23,560 bases of DNA, taken from assembly GCA_036506155.1 (NCBI GenBank), contig DASXSF010000078.1, positions 1 to 23,560 on the forward strand, written 5' to 3'. The position numbers were made by a program, and so were the translations under genes. Shown one piece after another: positions 14,468-20,827 of the stretch. The DNA is from DASXRA01 sp036506155. GTDB taxonomy: Bacteria; Actinomycetota; Actinomycetes; Mycobacteriales; Jatrophihabitantaceae. Below the pieces are notes generated by a model, which worked only from the letters and a program-made list of their open reading frames with translations, was not told where the DNA came from and did no database searches. Numbering within the stretch: the stretch's first letter is position 1; every line of letters begins with the position of its first letter.

Positions 14468-15010
14468 CTAGCCGGGACTCTCCGCCGGCTGCTGCTCGAC
14501 GAGTTCGCCCTCGATCATGATCTGAATCTGATCGCTCACCACGAACCGGCCGTCCAGCATCATGTTGAAAGTGAGCCCGAATTCTTTCCGGTTGATCTGG
14601 CCGGTGGCGCTGTAGGCGATCCGGTGTCCCATCATCGGATCGTTGAATTCCCCGTACTTGATCACCTGAAGCGTCACCGGATGAGTGATGCCCTTTATGG
14701 TCAGCTCGCCGGTCAGCGCGTAGCGGTCCGCGCCGGACGGTTCGGCCCCCGTGCTCTTGAACGTGATCGTCGGAAACTTCTCGACCTCGAGGAAGTTCGA
14801 GGAGCGCAGGTCGTTGTCCCGGGCCTCGTTGTGGGTTCGGATGCTGGCCGTCTGAATGGTCACCTCGACCGACGACGCCTCCGGGTGCTCGGGATCGATG
14901 TCCGCGACCGTGCTCACCTCGGCGAAGTGGCCCCGCACGGTCATCATTCCCAAGTGCTTCGCCGCGAACTCGATCTGGGTGTGGAACGGATCCAGCTGCC
15001 AGTTGCCCAC
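14468..15010 (-). CDS. YceI-family lipid-binding-fold protein
   Basis: This 180-residue protein forms one YceI lipocalin-like barrel: WQLDPFHTQIEFAAKHLGMM, VRGHFAEVST, the SVEVTIQTASIRTHNEARDN loop, LRSSNFLEVEKFPTITF, ELTIKGITHPV, FGLTFNMMLDGRFVVSDQI and a closing strand. YceI proteins bind polyisoprenoids or similar amphiphiles and are linked to stress or secretion. There is no signal peptide, so this copy is probably cytoplasmic, as is common in actinomycetes. I chose the GTG at 15010 because GGAGAT lies about 6 nt upstream and family proteins begin just before W-x-x-D-x-x-H; an in-frame start at 15067 would add 19 residues. It is convergent with the truncated secreted-protein gene. Confidence 0.9.
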   Translation of the reverse strand: MGNWQLDPFHTQIEFAAKHLGMMTVRGHFAEVSTVADIDPEHPEASSVEVTIQTASIRTHNEARDNDLRSSNFLEVEKFPTITFKSTGAEPSGADRYALTGELTIKGITHPVTLQVIKYGEFNDPMMGHRIAYSATGQINRKEFGLTFNMMLDGRFVVSDQIQIMIEGELVEQQPAESPG

Positions 15011-15245
15011 GGCCCCATCTCCTTCGACTAGTGCCTGCACGCGATGCGAACCGGGCGAAACGCTCAACCAACGCGGCGAGCATAGACCCGACGACTCACT
15101 CCGTCACCGGGCCGATTTCGCCATCGAATGCCACTGAACGTCAACATGTCGTTACTGCTCGTCAGTGAATGTGCGCGTATGGTACCCAAACTGCCGAACG
15201 CGTGGCCAGACCATAGACGTACGCCTCTCGGGCTAATACGGTTTT

Positions 15246-15255
15246 CGCACGTGCG
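15246..15255. promoter_or_regulatory. 10-bp perfect palindrome CGCACGTGCG upstream of cvnA
   Basis: The sequence CGCACGTGCG is its own reverse complement and is preceded by TTTT. It lies 67 bp before the cvnA start. It may be an operator, but short GC-rich palindromes are common in such genomes. Confidence 0.3.
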
Positions 15256-15282
15256 CGGCAGAAGTGAGCAGAGCAAGACGAA

Positions 15283-15299
15283 GGCAGATGATATCTGCC
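15283..15299. promoter_or_regulatory. 17-bp dyad GGCAGAT-N3-ATCTGCC just upstream of cvnA
   Basis: Perfect 7-bp arms at 15283-15289 and 15293-15299 flank GAT. The dyad ends 13 bp before the AAGGGG ribosome-binding site and 23 bp before the GTG. Its size and symmetry suit binding of a dimeric HTH repressor; as RNA it would be a tight hairpin. The AT-rich core stands out from the surrounding GC-rich DNA. Confidence 0.45.
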
Positions 15300-15322
15300 G
15301 TAGAGCACGCTAAGGGGTCCCC

Positions 15323-17221
15323 GTGGACGAGATGTCGTCGGAACGCTTCCGCGAGCGCTTGCTGGCCGGCGACCGCGTCGCCGTGGACGACGGCCAGCTC
15401 GTCTCGTCTGGTACCTCGAGCGCCGGGAGAGCGCCGGGCGTCGTCCACTTGTCGATCAGCGGTGCGAGTCCGGGGCCACCACTGTCGCGTTCGGCTCGCT
15501 GGCAGCCGCAGAACTGGCGATTGCGCAGCAAGCTGATCGCGCTCACGGTCGTCCCACTCGGACTGGCGCTCGTGCTCGGTGGGATCCTGGTCGTCAGAGC
15601 AGCCGACAACTCTCATACCGGCGCGCTCCGAGAGCTGGCGATCATCGGCGGGGTCGCGCTGGTCGCGCTGATCCTGCTGGTTGTCCTGGCCAGCTCGATC
15701 CTGAAGCCGTTGCGCGTGCTGCGCGCGTCCGCGTTCGACGTTGCCGACCGCCGGCTGCCGGCGGCCATCGAGTTGCTGCGAACCAGCGATGGGCGCTCGG
15801 GCAGCGTGAAGATAGAGCCGGTTCCGGTGTACTCGCGCGAGGATGTCGGGCAGGTGGCCCGCGCATTCGATGCCGTGCACAGCGAGGCGGTTCGGCTGGC
15901 GACCGAGCAGGCCGCGCTGCGCGCAAACGTCAACGACATGTTCGTGAACCTGTCCCGGCGCAGCCAGAGCCTCGTCGAGCGCCAATTGCGGCTCATCGAC
16001 GAGCTGGAGCTGGGCGAGCAGGACGCCGATCGGCTGGCCGCACTGTTCCGGCTGGACCACCTCGCCACGCGCATGCGGCGCAACGGCGAAAACCTGTTGG
16101 TTCTGGCAGGCGCCGAACTGCGCCAGCGCAGCGGCGAGCCGGTGCCAATCCTCGACGTGCTGCGCGCTTCGGTGTCCGAGATCGAGGACTATCAGCGCGT
16201 GACGGTGCAGCCCCTGGATCGAGCGAAGATAGCCGGCCGCGCCGTGAACGACATCGTCCACCTGGTCGCTGAACTGCTCGACAACGCCGCCTCTTACTCC
16301 GATCCGGAGTCGCATGTGACGCTAAGTGCTCGAATGACCGACTACGGCGGTCTAGTGATCGAGATCTGCGACGAAGGCACGGGCATCCCGCGCGCTCGGC
16401 TGGTAGAGATCAACCAGCGGCTGTCCGCACCGCCACCGGTCGATGTGTCCGTGTCCCGGCAGATGGGCCTGTTCGTGGTCGGCAAGCTCGCCAGCCGCCA
16501 CGGAATCACGGTCGAATTGATGTCCGCGGACGGCGCCGGCCTCACCGTGACCGTTGCCCTGCCTCCGGAGCTGGTTGCGGGGTCGGACGTTGCCGGCGCG
16601 ATCGACGACCGCTCGTTCGCGCCACAGTTGCCGGCTCCCGACGGGCTCTTGCGCAGCGAGCCGCCGCCCCTCCCGCGTCGCCAGCCGGCCTATGTAAGCT
16701 CCATTCCCCAGTCCGACGGATTCCTCGACAACCCGGCCGCCGCGGCAGCAAATACCCTCGACACCCCGATCTTCAACGCGATGCTCTCGAAGTGGTTCAC
16801 CGAGCGGCAGGAACCCGCGCCGCCGATGCCGGACGCGGTATACGCGACGGCAGCGCATGACAATCCGGCCTACGACGGCTGGGAGTCCGACGCTGATGCC
16901 GGGTGGCAGGCAGCCGACGTGGCCAGCACGCCGATCGCGGAGGAGGTCACGGCGGCCGGCCTTCCGAAGCGGCGTCCCGGGGCGTTCCTGGTGCCGGGCA
17001 GTGTGGGTCCGAGCGTCACGGCGCAGCCGAGCTCGGCCGGCCGCAGCGCGGACAGTGTTCGCGATCGGATGTCCAGCTTCCAGCGGGGGATCAGCCTGGG
17101 CCGGCACACGCGGCTTGCCGATCCGGGGGAGAACGACCCAGGCGACTACGGCGATGTCAGCCACTCGTGGCCGGCCAACGGTGAGTGGCCCAATGATCAG
17201 ACCGCGGAGGGCAGTCGGTGA
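15323..17221 (+). CDS. cvnA: CvnA: histidine-kinase-like conservon sensor lacking the extracellular domain
   Basis: In this 632-residue protein an N-terminal cytoplasmic, Ser/Gly-rich part (1-65) is followed by TM1 (about 70-92), only about 12 loop residues (RAADNSHTGALR), TM2 (about 105-125) and HAMP-like linkage (LKPLRVLRASAFDVA). The conserved CvnA dimerisation region (NVNDMFVNLSRRSQSLV...RQLRLIDELE) and an HATPase domain follow, with N-box ELLDNAASYSDP, G1 CDEGTGIP and G2-like GLFVVGKLASRHG. The C-terminal ~180 residues are Pro/Ala-rich and disordered. Most CvnA proteins have a large nitrate/nitrite-sensor-like domain between TM1 and TM2; here it is absent. CvnA proteins scaffold or regulate the roadblock/GTPase partners. 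GTG 15323 follows AAGGGG by 5 nt; ATG 15332 is an alternative. Confidence 0.92.
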   Translation: MDEMSSERFRERLLAGDRVAVDDGQLVSSGTSSAGRAPGVVHLSISGASPGPPLSRSARWQPQNWRLRSKLIALTVVPLGLALVLGGILVVRAADNSHTGALRELAIIGGVALVALILLVVLASSILKPLRVLRASAFDVADRRLPAAIELLRTSDGRSGSVKIEPVPVYSREDVGQVARAFDAVHSEAVRLATEQAALRANVNDMFVNLSRRSQSLVERQLRLIDELELGEQDADRLAALFRLDHLATRMRRNGENLLVLAGAELRQRSGEPVPILDVLRASVSEIEDYQRVTVQPLDRAKIAGRAVNDIVHLVAELLDNAASYSDPESHVTLSARMTDYGGLVIEICDEGTGIPRARLVEINQRLSAPPPVDVSVSRQMGLFVVGKLASRHGITVELMSADGAGLTVTVALPPELVAGSDVAGAIDDRSFAPQLPAPDGLLRSEPPPLPRRQPAYVSSIPQSDGFLDNPAAAAANTLDTPIFNAMLSKWFTERQEPAPPMPDAVYATAAHDNPAYDGWESDADAGWQAADVASTPIAEEVTAAGLPKRRPGAFLVPGSVGPSVTAQPSSAGRSADSVRDRMSSFQRGISLGRHTRLADPGENDPGDYGDVSHSWPANGEWPNDQTAEGSR

Positions 17222-17649
17222 TGGCGGAACCAGGTCAACCCGGATCGGACCCTGGGCGCTTCGGGTGGCTACTCACCAACTTCGTCGACCGCGTGGCCGG
17301 CGTCAGCCACGCCGTCGTCGTTTCCTCGGACGGGTTGCTGCTCACGTCCTCGGCCGGCCTGCCGCGAGACCGAGCCGACCAGCTCGCAGCGGTCGCGTCG
17401 GGCATGTCCAGCCTGACTCGCGGCGCGGCGCGGGTGTTCGGCGCCGGCGAGGTGCTGCAGACCGTCATCGAAATGCAGCTGGGCTGCATGTTGTTGATGT
17501 CCATCGCGGACGGGTCGTGCCTTGCCGTGCTTGCGTCGCCGGACTGCGACATGGGCTTAGTGGCCTACGAGATGACTCTCCTGGTCGACCGGGCCGGGCA
17601 GTTGCTCACCCCCGAGCTGCGAAGCCAGCTGCGCACCGCCGTGGGCTGA
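17221..17649 (+). CDS. cvnB: CvnB: roadblock/LC7-domain protein
   Basis: This 142-residue protein is one roadblock/LC7 domain at about 15-125: WLLTNFVDRVAGVSHAVVVSSDGLLLTSS, the central helix DQLAAVASGMSSLTRGAARVFG, then QTVIEMQLGCMLLMSIADGSCLAVLAS. In conservons this class pairs with the small GTPase CvnD and acts as a GAP- or GEF-like regulator, as MglB does for MglA. The ATG at 17221 shares a base with the cvnA stop (TGATG) and follows GGAGGG by 9 nt; a GTG at 17218 is an alternative. The CvnC start is 3 bp after its stop. Confidence 0.94.
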   Translation: MAEPGQPGSDPGRFGWLLTNFVDRVAGVSHAVVVSSDGLLLTSSAGLPRDRADQLAAVASGMSSLTRGAARVFGAGEVLQTVIEMQLGCMLLMSIADGSCLAVLASPDCDMGLVAYEMTLLVDRAGQLLTPELRSQLRTAVG

Positions 17650-17652
17650 CGG

Positions 17653-18021
17653 GTGGCACAGCTCATGACAACGCCCGGCGATCCCGCCCCGATAGTGCGG
17701 CCCTACACGCGGACCGGCGGGCGCACCCGATCGAGCCTGGACCTGCCCATCGAGGCCCTGATCACGACGACGGCGCCCGGCGGCGCAACCGACCGTTACA
17801 GCCATCCGGACCACCGCGAGATCGCGATCCTGTGCCAGGATGTGCGGTCTGTTGCCGAGGTTGCCGCGCTGCTTGGCGTTCCCCTGGGCGTCGCCAGGGT
17901 GCTCATCGCGGACATGGCACGACTTGGACTGGTCACCGTGCACAACAGTGCGCCACCGGGCGGCGGCGCGCCGGACCTAGCTTTGCTGGAAAGGGTGCTC
18001 AGTGGACTTCGGCGCCTCTAA
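17653..18021 (+). CDS. cvnC: CvnC: DUF742 winged-helix-like protein
   Basis: This 122-residue protein has the typical DUF742 start IVRPYTRTGGRTRSS and then LPIEALI. A winged-helix-like core follows: HREIAILCQDVRSVAEVAALLGVPLGVARVLIADMARLGLVTVH. The tail LALLERVLSGLRRL is conserved. The DUF742 role is not established, though the HTH-like fold hints at DNA or protein binding. The GTG at 17653 is 3 bp after cvnB; ATG 17665 is also in frame. Its 3' end overlaps cvnD by 20 bp, so the four genes are co-translated. Confidence 0.93.
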   Translation: MAQLMTTPGDPAPIVRPYTRTGGRTRSSLDLPIEALITTTAPGGATDRYSHPDHREIAILCQDVRSVAEVAALLGVPLGVARVLIADMARLGLVTVHNSAPPGGGAPDLALLERVLSGLRRL

Positions 18022-18637
18022 CGCCTACCCGGAAGCCAACGGCGACGCGAATTCGTCGCGCCGGCGAACATCCACCAAGATCGTGGTCGCCGGCGGATTC
18101 GGGGTCGGCAAGACCACGTTCGTCGGTTCGGTGTCCGAGATCGTCCCGCTCACCACCGAGGCGGTCATGACCGAGGCGAGCGCAGCTCTCGACGATCTCG
18201 CGGCGACGCCGCACAAGACGACGACGACCGTCGCCATGGACTTCGGTCGGGTCTCGCTCGACAGTGATCTGATCCTCTACCTGTTCGGCACCCCGGGCCA
18301 GCATCGGTTCTGGTTCATGTGGGACGAGCTGGTGCACGGTGCAATAGGCGCCGTCGTGCTCGTCGATTCCCGCCGGCTCGCCGATTCGTTCCCTGCCGTC
18401 GACTTCTTCGAAGACCGCAAGCTGCCCTACGTCGTGGCGATGAACCTGTTCGACGGCGTCCAAAGGCATGACATCCCAGACGTCCGCGAGGCCATGTCGA
18501 TCCACCAGGACATCCCCGCAATCACCTGCGACGCCAGGCAGCGCGCGTCCACCAAGCAAACCCTGATCACCCTGGTCGAATACGTCGTGCGGCTCCGCAC
18601 GCGAGCAGCCGCGGCGTCCACGACAGCGACGGCGTGA
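18002..18637 (+). CDS. cvnD: CvnD: conservon small GTPase (MglA-like, ATP/GTP-binding)
   Basis: This 211-residue GTPase has P-loop GGFGVGKTT (about 31-39) and a switch I region around TTTTVAMDFGRV. Switch II/G3 is FGTPGQHRFWFMWDEL, the G4-like motif is NLFDG and the G5-like motif is TCDARQ. The G3 form GTPGQ with a Gln after Gly, and a G4 without the NKxD Lys, are normal for CvnD. It probably cycles at the membrane under CvnA/B control. The GTG at 18002 lies inside the end of cvnC. Its TGA overlaps the GTG of a further short ORF by 4 bp, which is where cvnE-type accessory genes occur in other conservons, but no cytochrome P450 gene follows here. Confidence 0.94.
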   Translation: MDFGASNAYPEANGDANSSRRRTSTKIVVAGGFGVGKTTFVGSVSEIVPLTTEAVMTEASAALDDLAATPHKTTTTVAMDFGRVSLDSDLILYLFGTPGQHRFWFMWDELVHGAIGAVVLVDSRRLADSFPAVDFFEDRKLPYVVAMNLFDGVQRHDIPDVREAMSIHQDIPAITCDARQRASTKQTLITLVEYVVRLRTRAAAASTTATA

Positions 18638-18882
18638 CATCCCGCATGGCTGGCCCGACGAATGAGGAGCGTGTAGTGGAATCGGTTGAGCGTGCCTGGG
18701 TCCTGGACGGACCGGATCACCCGCTGGCCAGGCTCACCGCCGACGAGATCCGCAAGGCCCGGCAACGCTCGGGGCTTGTCAGGTGGTACACGACGGCACG
18801 GTGGACAACGCGTCGATTGCAGATCACAGCCGGGCCGCGCCGGGGGCAAGTGGCGGTTGCCCGCCAGGCTGTTGTGATTTGA
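18634..18882 (+). CDS. Short ORF coupled to cvnD; possible remnant of a copper amine oxidase start
   Basis: This 82-residue ORF starts at a GTG overlapping the cvnD stop. A better-placed internal GTG at 18676 follows GAGGAG (18664-18669) by 6 nt and would give 68 residues. The segment HPLARLTADEIRKARQ (about residues 29-44) resembles the HPL-x-x-L-s-A-D-E-I-R pattern that opens actinobacterial copper-containing primary-amine oxidases. After it the sequence becomes Arg/Thr-rich and loses the likeness, so this may be a truncated or frameshifted amine oxidase, or an unrelated small protein. A hairpin 10 bp after its stop would end the conservon operon. The family is not confirmed. Confidence 0.4.
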   Translation: MTSRMAGPTNEERVVESVERAWVLDGPDHPLARLTADEIRKARQRSGLVRWYTTARWTTRRLQITAGPRRGQVAVARQAVVI

Positions 18883-18892
18883 CAGGAAGTCG

Positions 18893-18910
18893 CCAGGCCG
18901 AGTGGCCTGG
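18893..18910 (+). terminator. Terminator-like hairpin after the conservon operon
   Basis: CCAGGCC (18893-18899), loop GAGT, GGCCTGG (18904-18910): a perfect 7-bp GC-rich stem 10 bp past the stop at 18882. No U-run follows, as is usual for actinobacterial I-shaped terminators. Confidence 0.45.
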
Positions 18911-18940
18911 GCTGCCCTGCTCTGTCACGAATCTTGGAGG

Positions 18941-18996
18941 CTGTCCGACGAATCAGGACAGGCTATACTACCGCCCGGATCATCTATGTGGGCGGT
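18941..18996 (+). promoter_or_regulatory. Promoter/leader with two nested dyads upstream of the decarboxylase island
   Basis: CTGTCC (18941-18946), 9 nt, GGACAG (18956-18961) abuts a -10-like TATACT (18964-18969), followed by ACCGCCC (18970-18976), 13 nt, GGGCGGT (18990-18996). A strong ribosome-binding site (GGAGG, 19013-19017) comes next. The first dyad sits where a -35/spacer would lie and no TTGACA is present, which suggests an activator- or repressor-controlled promoter. The second would form a hairpin in the leader. Confidence 0.4.
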
Positions 18997-19022
18997 GCTA
19001 GACCTCGCGATCGGAGGAAAAG

Positions 19023-19292
19023 ATGGCGATGGTAGTTCCGCTCCCGAAGTCATGTGAGCTACCGGTAGCGCCTCTTCAGGGCAGTTTGCCGCCCCGCCCA
19101 AATCAGGTCATTGGGCATATGGGTACCCGGGCGAGGACGTGGTTGACTTCGTCGACGCGGCTGCGCCCGAGTGCTATCGAGCGCGGCTCCGACTGCCTGC
19201 GGGCTACGGGCTACCTCGCTGCTGTTGACCCGGGCTCGGAGACGCGCGGCCAGAGGCGGCGTGCGTTCAGCACTCCGCCTGGGCCATGGTAA
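19023..19292 (+). pseudogene. Small gene with strong start, probably frameshifted
   Basis: The ATG at 19023 follows GGAGGAAAA closely and opens an 89-residue frame (MAMVVPLPKSCELP...). From about residue 32 the composition turns Arg/Ser/Thr-rich, typical of a wrong frame. In the +2 frame the stretch 19109-19228 reads HWAYGYPGEDVVDFVDAAA and then PECYRARLRLPAGYG before a TGA, with strongly G/C third positions. The likely reading is a small gene with a one-base slip between 19060 and 19109, or one that was degraded. It lies directly upstream of the decarboxylase homologue, and its nominal stop overlaps the alternative decarboxylase ATG at 19286. No family is recognised. Confidence 0.3.
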
Positions 19293-19312
19293 GCGTGAGA
19301 GGGCACTGCCGG

Positions 19313-20503
19313 ATGTTGGCTGGTGATCTTGCTGAATTGCGGCGACGGCTTTACCCCGCGCCGGGCCTGCCGCATCCGATCGGCTTCCCAGCAGCCACCG
19401 ATATCGACTTCCGAGACCTCGCCGACCTGCATAACACGATCATCAACAACATCGGTGACCCTGAGAAGGACGGTCGTGAACCCAGGAATTCCAAGGCGAT
19501 CGAACGTGCAGTCGTCGGTCAGCTAACCGAGTTGTTCGGCGGCGACCAGCGCGATTGTTGGGGATACGTCACCCAAGCCGGAAGCACCGAGGGCAACCAG
19601 TTCGGCCTCTGGCTTGCCAGAGAGCACTTTCCGTCTGGCGTGCTGTACTTTTCTGCCGCGGCGCACTACAGCGTGCCCAAAGCGGCACGGATCCTCCGCA
19701 TGGCTGGGGACTCGGTCACGGTCGCAGCAGATGATTCTGGCGAGATGGACTACGACGACCTCGCGCAAGCAGCGATGGCGAGGGCGGATCGTCCGGCGAT
19801 CATCGTTGCCACGGTTGGCACCACGATGACCGAGGCCGTCGACGATGTTGCGCGTATCCATGCCGCGCTGGATCGCGCGGGCGTCCATAGCAGGCATGTC
19901 CATGTTGACGGCGCACTTTCCGGCGTGCCGCTCGCTCTCGATGGTGGCCCTGTCGCCCGGTTGCTGTCGACATCGGACGCCGGCCTCGGACGCGTTGACG
20001 CTGACAGCGTGTGCGTCTCCGGGCACAAGTTCTTCGCAACACCACATCCCAACGGCGTCGTCCTTGCGCGGCGCGAACATGCGCACCGAGTCAGCCACGC
20101 AGTGGACTACGTCGACGGCATAGACGCAACATGGTCTGGATCCAGAACGGGCCACAACGCCGTCGAATTGTGGCTCGCTCTGAAGATTGGCCTGGAAGGC
20201 CATCGGCAGCGTGTCGCTCGATCACGTGCGCTCGCGGCGTATCTGGAACAACGGCTAGTTGCGGCGGGATGGACCGCCTGGCGCCATCCGCACGCGTTTA
20301 CAGTGATGCTGGAATCGCCTCCGCTTGCGGTCCTGAATCGTTGGTCGCTCGCCACAAGCGGCGGCTGGAGCCATATCATCTGCGTCCCCGGGCTCACTCG
20401 GGCAACCATTGACCACTTTCTCAACGAGCTAGGAACAAGACCGAACGCTGGTCAAGGTCGGGAGGATGGCCCAGAAATTCAAGGACTCGCTGCGACAGCC
20501 TGA
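19313..20503 (+). CDS. hdc: PLP-dependent histidine decarboxylase homologue (group II)
   Basis: In this 396-residue protein all the family landmarks appear in order: INNIGDP (45-50), CWGYVTQAGSTEGNQFGLW (82-100), the His that stacks on the cofactor in AAAHYS (H118), ATVGTT, HVDGALSG with the cofactor Asp (D199), VSGHKFF with the PLP-binding Lys (K239), and SGSRTGHNAVELW. These match the Gram-negative-type PLP histidine decarboxylases (~378 residues) more closely than glutamate or aromatic decarboxylases. Those enzymes make histamine from histidine and CO2 is released. Substrate specificity is inferred. The ATG at 19313 follows GAGAGGG by 9 nt; ATG 19286 (9 residues longer) is the alternative. 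Codon third positions are less GC-rich than in the conservon, which suggests transfer. Downstream lie a small ORF and an APC permease, consistent with amino acid uptake or amine exchange. Confidence 0.85.
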   Translation: MLAGDLAELRRRLYPAPGLPHPIGFPAATDIDFRDLADLHNTIINNIGDPEKDGREPRNSKAIERAVVGQLTELFGGDQRDCWGYVTQAGSTEGNQFGLWLAREHFPSGVLYFSAAAHYSVPKAARILRMAGDSVTVAADDSGEMDYDDLAQAAMARADRPAIIVATVGTTMTEAVDDVARIHAALDRAGVHSRHVHVDGALSGVPLALDGGPVARLLSTSDAGLGRVDADSVCVSGHKFFATPHPNGVVLARREHAHRVSHAVDYVDGIDATWSGSRTGHNAVELWLALKIGLEGHRQRVARSRALAAYLEQRLVAAGWTAWRHPHAFTVMLESPPLAVLNRWSLATSGGWSHIICVPGLTRATIDHFLNELGTRPNAGQGREDGPEIQGLAATA

Positions 20504-20515
20504 AAGGAATCGAGC

Positions 20516-20827
20516 GTGCCAGTCATGTCCTACCTTCAGCGGACGGACGCCGCATCGGCAACATTGCCAGCTCGTGTCGGGTATTCGATCCGTTTCGATT
20601 CAGCAGCTGGACTGACTACCTTCGCCAGCTCTGCTCGCAGCGTGACCCGACGCGGACGCACCTGCGCGGCGATCGACGCGTACCGGCAGCGTGGCCATCC
20701 ACAACGCAGGTACGCGATCGTGGCGATTAGCCAGCAGGAGCGGGAGCTGCATGTGCGGCGAGAGCGCCGCCGAGCACTCGACTGCAAGCAGCATGTGGAG
20801 CTGGGGGCGGCAGGGTCCGCGCCGTGA
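20516..20827 (+). CDS. Small hypothetical protein between decarboxylase and permease
   Basis: This 103-residue ORF starts at a GTG preceded by AAAGGA at good spacing, 12 bp after the decarboxylase stop. It ends in a GTGA overlap with the permease, so placement in the operon is good. The protein is Arg-rich and basic (RRGRTCAAIDAYRQRGHPQRR, then QQERELHVRRERRRALDCKQH), with no membrane segment and no recognised domain. The composition is not convincing, and it could be spacer or a decayed gene kept open by GC bias. Confidence 0.4.
   Translation: MPVMSYLQRTDAASATLPARVGYSIRFDSAAGLTTFASSARSVTRRGRTCAAIDAYRQRGHPQRRYAIVAISQQERELHVRRERRRALDCKQHVELGAAGSAP

Larger units (their letters stand above)
15011..15322. 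other. Non-coding divergent region between yceI and cvnA
   Basis: No convincing gene is present; the short open frames here lack ribosome-binding sites and family resemblance. The region holds a 10-bp perfect palindrome at 15246-15255 and a 17-bp dyad at 15283-15299, listed separately. A minus-strand GGGTAC lies at 15182-15187 without a matching -35. The promoters of yceI and cvnA must lie here, but neither is clear. Confidence 0.6.

Noticed and set aside
15064..15276. 70-residue minus-strand frame upstream of yceI
   Set aside because: No ribosome-binding site, low-quality composition, and it lies across probable promoters.
18783..19001. Cys-rich 72-residue frame (CPPGCC, LCGRC) considered as a RiPP precursor
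   Set aside because: No ribosome-binding site, overlaps the terminator-like hairpin and the TATACT promoter, and no modifying enzyme genes are nearby.
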